DNA from: DASSFZ01 sp036514635 | Lineage (GTDB): Bacteria; Chloroflexota; Anaerolineae; Fen-1058 | Direction of reading: 5' to 3' | DNA: 5,960 bases | Assembly: GCA_036514635.1 (NCBI GenBank) | Contig: DATBWU010000238.1 | Span: forward strand, 1 to 5,960 | Part shown: piece after piece, positions 3,192-5,960 of the stretch | Layout: the number at the start of each line of letters is the position of its first letter | Position numbering within the stretch: the first letter of the stretch is position 1 | The notes under the pieces: generated by a model | The model's input: the letters and a program-made list of their open reading frames with translations, nothing else | Databases searched by the model: none | Told to the model about the DNA's origin: nothing | Made by a program: the position numbers and the translations under genes

Positions 3192-5960
3192 TCACGGCTG
3201 CAACGCGGCGAATTCGGCCAGCCGGTTGTTGCCGGTGTCGGTCACCCACAGGCTTCCATCTGCTCCGATCGCAATCCCCACCGGCAATCCGAATGCATCC
3301 TCTTCCGGCCCATATTGCCCGAACGCAGCCAGCGGCTCTCCGTTGGACGAGAACACAATCACACGGTACGCCTCCGGATCGGTGATGTACACGCGACCCT
3401 GCGCATCCACCGCGAGATATGGCTTGTTGTCGAGCGAGTCATCGGCCCAGCCTTGCACCGTCCAATCACGCAAGAACTTCCCTTCCGGCGAGAACACGGC
3501 CACGCGCAAGTTCCACGTATCAGCGACATACACATTGCCATCTGGCCCAACGGCGATGCCCACCGGCTCGTCCAGCCAGCCTTCGCCGTCACGATCGAAC
3601 TCGAACAGGAACTTCCCGTTCGCGTCGAACACGGCGACGCGCTTGTTGCCGGTGTCGGTGACGTATACGCGCCCGTCCGTGCTCACCGCAATGCCACGCG
3701 GTCCCCAGAACGGTTTGACGCCATCGCCGTTCCATTCGAGCAGGAGCTTGCCGTCCGGATCGAACTTCTGAACTCGATGATTCCAGGTATCGGCGACGAA
3801 GACGTTGCCTTGCGCATCGACTGCTATGCCCCACGGCTCGTTGAGTGTGCCCGGCGCGGGCGGCGATTGCCCGTCGGGTGTCTTGTCGCCCCACGTTGTC
3901 GATACATTGCCCGCGCGGTCGAACTTGACGATTTGCGAGTTGCCGGTGTCGGCGACATACACCGATCCATCCGGCGCAACCGCCACGCCACGAGGCGCGT
4001 TGAGACCACCGACCGCGATCACCCGTGCCGGCATCATCGGGCGCTGCACACCAGCATAGGCATCGACCGGCACAGGTTCTTCGGGCAGCATCATCGGCCC
4101 CAGGCTCAGGCTGAGCATCTGCGCGGCGACGTCTTTCCGCACATACACGCGCATGCGCTCGGCCAGCGGCCAATCGGCAGGCGGGTTCAGCTTCTGACCG
4201 GTCAGTTCGGCGTAGCGTGTGTAATCGCGTGCCCACACAATGTCCCATACGGCCGCGCGCATCTCCGGATCGAACGTGAGCCGCAGGATGCGATCCCACG
4301 TCAGGTCTTTGTAGTCCTCGATCGGCCACCACAGCCGGATCACTTCGAAGCGGTGATAACGATTGCCGAGTAACCGCTCGACCTTCGGCCAGTTCCTGGG
4401 GCCGGCCAGCACGACCGGCGCGTCCAGCGCTTCGCGGTTGGGCTGCGCGCCGAAGAACGCCTGATGGGTGTAATCGCGCAGATACCACGACATCGGCCAC
4501 GACATTTCGTCGTCGTAGGCGATCTTCAATTCCCGGCCCGCGCCGGTGTGATTGGCGATGGCGGCGATGTCGTCCAGCACCCACTTCACGCCCGGCGCGC
4601 CGTGGGCGTAGCCGATGAACTCCGTCGTGTAGTCGTAGTTGAGATAGTTGACGGCGAGCGAGGTGCGGACGGTGAGTAGCACAACGACGCCCACGCCGCC
4701 AAGCGCGATCCCGCGCCCAATCGTCTTGAGCCTTTCGCGCAAGTGGTGCGACCAGCGCCACGCGCCTTCCAGCAGTTGCCCGATCCACCAGCCGGTGAGC
4801 AGGATGAAGGGGATCGCGATGTGCGTCGAGAGCCAGGGCATCTTCTCGCCGGCCAGCGTGAGCGCGATGAAGATCAACATAGCCCACCACAACACAAACG
4901 GGACAAACGTTCGAGAGAACGCAGACAGCGACTTGCGGCGAACGAAATAGAACCCCGCAGCCAATACGCCGCCGATCAGGGGCAGGTACTCATACAGTGG
5001 AAAGACGATGAGATAGTAATACCAGGGCTGCGAGCCGCGCGACACGTCCTGCTGCGCCAGCCAGTATCCCAGCGAGCCGATGAAGCCGGTGCCGATGCCG
5101 GCGGGATTGCTGAAGAACGTGGTGAACAGCGTGACGGTGATCGCCCCGAATAGACCGGCCAGTTTCAACCAGCGCTTTCTCCCCCACCACACACCCATGG
5201 CGATCGCGCTCACGGCAAAGATCGCCAGCAGGCTCCACAGCCGAGGGCCGTCTGGCGCGGTAGACCATTCGATCGCCTGGCTGTCCAGCACCGCCATGTC
5301 TACAAATGGCGAGCCGGTGAGCGCGGTCCAGATCGGGTTCAGGATGAGCAGCGCGATCGGCGAGGAGAAGAACGCGCCGAGCGTCACCATCACCATCAGC
5401 AAATCGAACTCCGCCGACTGGCGGATCGCGCGCCAGCGCAGGCCGTACATCGCCATGATGCGCAGAATGAGAAAGCCGACGAAGATCGTCAGATAGATGA
5501 ACGTCGTCTCCATCGTGGCGAACATCAGCGCCAGCGCGATGGCGAGCAGCGTCAAATCCCGCTGCCGCCGATCGGCCAGATAGCGGAAGATGGCGACGAC
5601 GGCCAGCAGCATCCAGGCGATGACCAGAATATCGTGACGGATGTAGCGTGAGTAATACAGAATGTACGGCGAGATCAGCAGCAGGGTCGATGCAGCCAGC
5701 GCGCCGATGCGTCCCAGCCACAGCTTCAGCAGTTGCGGCACGACGATGGCGATGAACGTTCCCAGGATCACCGGAGCCAGTCGAGACGTGAAGTCGCTCG
5801 TGCCGAAGAGGACGTTCATCAGCGCCGTAGCCTCGAACAGGAACGGCCCGTGCATCATCGGGTTGTGCGCGAAACCTTTGCCGGTGGCGAGTTGCCACGA
5901 GTAGAAGACGTGCAGGCTTTCGTCGTGGCTCATCACGCGCGCGTCGAGTATCCACAGGCG
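3192..5960 (-). CDS. GT-C-like membrane protein (TIGR03663 / PMT-related) fused to NHL beta-propeller, N-terminus beyond window
   Basis: This is a large multi-pass membrane protein, probably a glycosyltransferase acting on lipid-linked sugars at the outer face of the membrane. I recognise the TIGR03663 family (database name Agl23-like, flippase-associated) by its few invariant residues: DE in MSHDES (13-14 of the visible 922), HGP (37-39) and the arginines of YSRYIRHD (105, 108). About ten hydrophobic segments follow up to roughly residue 430. A soluble mixed region spans about 440-645, and a six-bladed NHL propeller spans 654-922, with repeated PxGIAV...DGxVYVADTxNxRV units. A GTG at 5936 could be called as the start, but the frame is open to the window edge and the residues before it (RLWILDAR) match the conserved lead-in to the DE motif, so the true start and first TM helix lie outside. 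Its reaction is not proven for the family. Confidence 0.88.
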   Translation of the reverse strand, partial: RLWILDARVMSHDESLHVFYSWQLATGKGFAHNPMMHGPFLFEATALMNVLFGTSDFTSRLAPVILGTFIAIVVPQLLKLWLGRIGALAASTLLLISPYILYYSRYIRHDILVIAWMLLAVVAIFRYLADRRQRDLTLLAIALALMFATMETTFIYLTIFVGFLILRIMAMYGLRWRAIRQSAEFDLLMVMVTLGAFFSSPIALLILNPIWTALTGSPFVDMAVLDSQAIEWSTAPDGPRLWSLLAIFAVSAIAMGVWWGRKRWLKLAGLFGAITVTLFTTFFSNPAGIGTGFIGSLGYWLAQQDVSRGSQPWYYYLIVFPLYEYLPLIGGVLAAGFYFVRRKSLSAFSRTFVPFVLWWAMLIFIALTLAGEKMPWLSTHIAIPFILLTGWWIGQLLEGAWRWSHHLRERLKTIGRGIALGGVGVVVLLTVRTSLAVNYLNYDYTTEFIGYAHGAPGVKWVLDDIAAIANHTGAGRELKIAYDDEMSWPMSWYLRDYTHQAFFGAQPNREALDAPVVLAGPRNWPKVERLLGNRYHRFEVIRLWWPIEDYKDLTWDRILRLTFDPEMRAAVWDIVWARDYTRYAELTGQKLNPPADWPLAERMRVYVRKDVAAQMLSLSLGPMMLPEEPVPVDAYAGVQRPMMPARVIAVGGLNAPRGVAVAPDGSVYVADTGNSQIVKFDRAGNVSTTWGDKTPDGQSPPAPGTLNEPWGIAVDAQGNVFVADTWNHRVQKFDPDGKLLLEWNGDGVKPFWGPRGIAVSTDGRVYVTDTGNKRVAVFDANGKFLFEFDRDGEGWLDEPVGIAVGPDGNVYVADTWNLRVAVFSPEGKFLRDWTVQGWADDSLDNKPYLAVDAQGRVYITDPEAYRVIVFSSNGEPLAAFGQYGPEEDAFGLPVGIAIGADGSLWVTDTGNNRLAEFAALQP
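3195..4001 (-). other. Six-bladed NHL beta-propeller domain (part of the membrane protein)
   Basis: Six NHL units are read in order on the minus strand: blade 1 at 4001-3843, blade 2 at 3842-3708, blade 3 at 3707-3573, blade 4 at 3572-3429, blade 5 at 3428-3291 and blade 6 at 3290-3195. Each has a PxGIAV-like first strand, DGxVYVADT in the middle strand and NxRV before the third; blade 5 is the most degenerate, with ITDPEAYRV. Blade 1 has a Pro-rich extension before blade 2. Near-identical DNA (GTTGCCGGTGTCGG on the plus strand) recurs in blades 1, 3 and 6, which points to past blade duplication or conversion. If the family keeps GT-C topology, the propeller is extracytoplasmic and may bind protein or glycan. 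Confidence 0.88.

Noticed and set aside
3315..4373. Long plus-strand frame (352 codons) opposite the propeller region
   Set aside because: Antisense shadow; its apparent repeats mirror the NHL blades read on the wrong strand.
3589..4890. Minus-strand frame of 433 codons overlapping the membrane protein
   Set aside because: Arg/Ala-rich out-of-frame shadow of the true gene with no domain features.
4990..5955. Minus-strand frame of 321 codons in the membrane-helix region
   Set aside because: Composition (Arg, Ala, His rich) is typical of a frame-shifted reading of GC-rich DNA, and the overlapping frame has clear TM helices and family motifs.

Overview
All genes in this window lie on the minus strand, and the DNA is GC-rich. 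The best guess for the host is a member of the Chloroflexota, probably from an environmental or metagenomic assembly. This rests on a TIGR03663-type membrane protein fused to an NHL propeller, a lipoprotein-type HtrA protease, and several small dispersed repeat families of the kind common in that phylum. The phylum call is an inference from gene content, not from a marker gene.

Layout in transcription order (right to left): (1) 5960-3192, a large GT-C-like membrane protein of the TIGR03663/PMT-related type. It carries a C-terminal six-bladed NHL beta-propeller and its N-terminus is cut by the window edge. (2) 3191-3008, a 184-bp gap with a plausible extended -10 promoter, a 9-bp-period inverted repeat element and a strong Shine-Dalgarno sequence. 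(3) 3007-2309, an OmpR/PhoB-family response regulator. (4) 2308-2141, a 168-bp gap almost filled by a cassette of four consecutive hairpins and three copies of a 14-bp repeat that supplies the region just before the next start codon. (5) 2140-716, a membrane sensor histidine kinase with all catalytic boxes. A heptamer repeat element has been read in frame into it between the N box and the G1 box. (6) 715-527, a 189-bp leader with two inverted repeats and a pair of 7-bp direct repeats exactly 22 bp apart. (7) 526-1, the first 175 codons of an HtrA/DegP-like trypsin-fold protease with a lipoprotein signal. It is cut by the left edge before its catalytic serine.

Regulator, kinase and HtrA protease in this order resemble known envelope-stress modules (CssRS-HtrA, CiaRH-HtrA, MprAB-PepD). 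The simplest reading is that the kinase senses an extracytoplasmic signal, phosphorylates the regulator, and the regulator controls the surface protease and perhaps its own operon. The GT-C/NHL gene upstream is probably a separate unit involved in envelope glycan or lipid-linked sugar work; its link to the stress module is only proximity.

The most unusual aspect is the repeats. Three unrelated palindromic or short-period repeat families, plus a triplicated 14-mer at the kinase start, have all settled in this one two-component operon. One of them now encodes about 30 residues inside the kinase catalytic domain, and another can mislead start-codon calling of the regulator. No gene-free stretch exceeds 300 bases.
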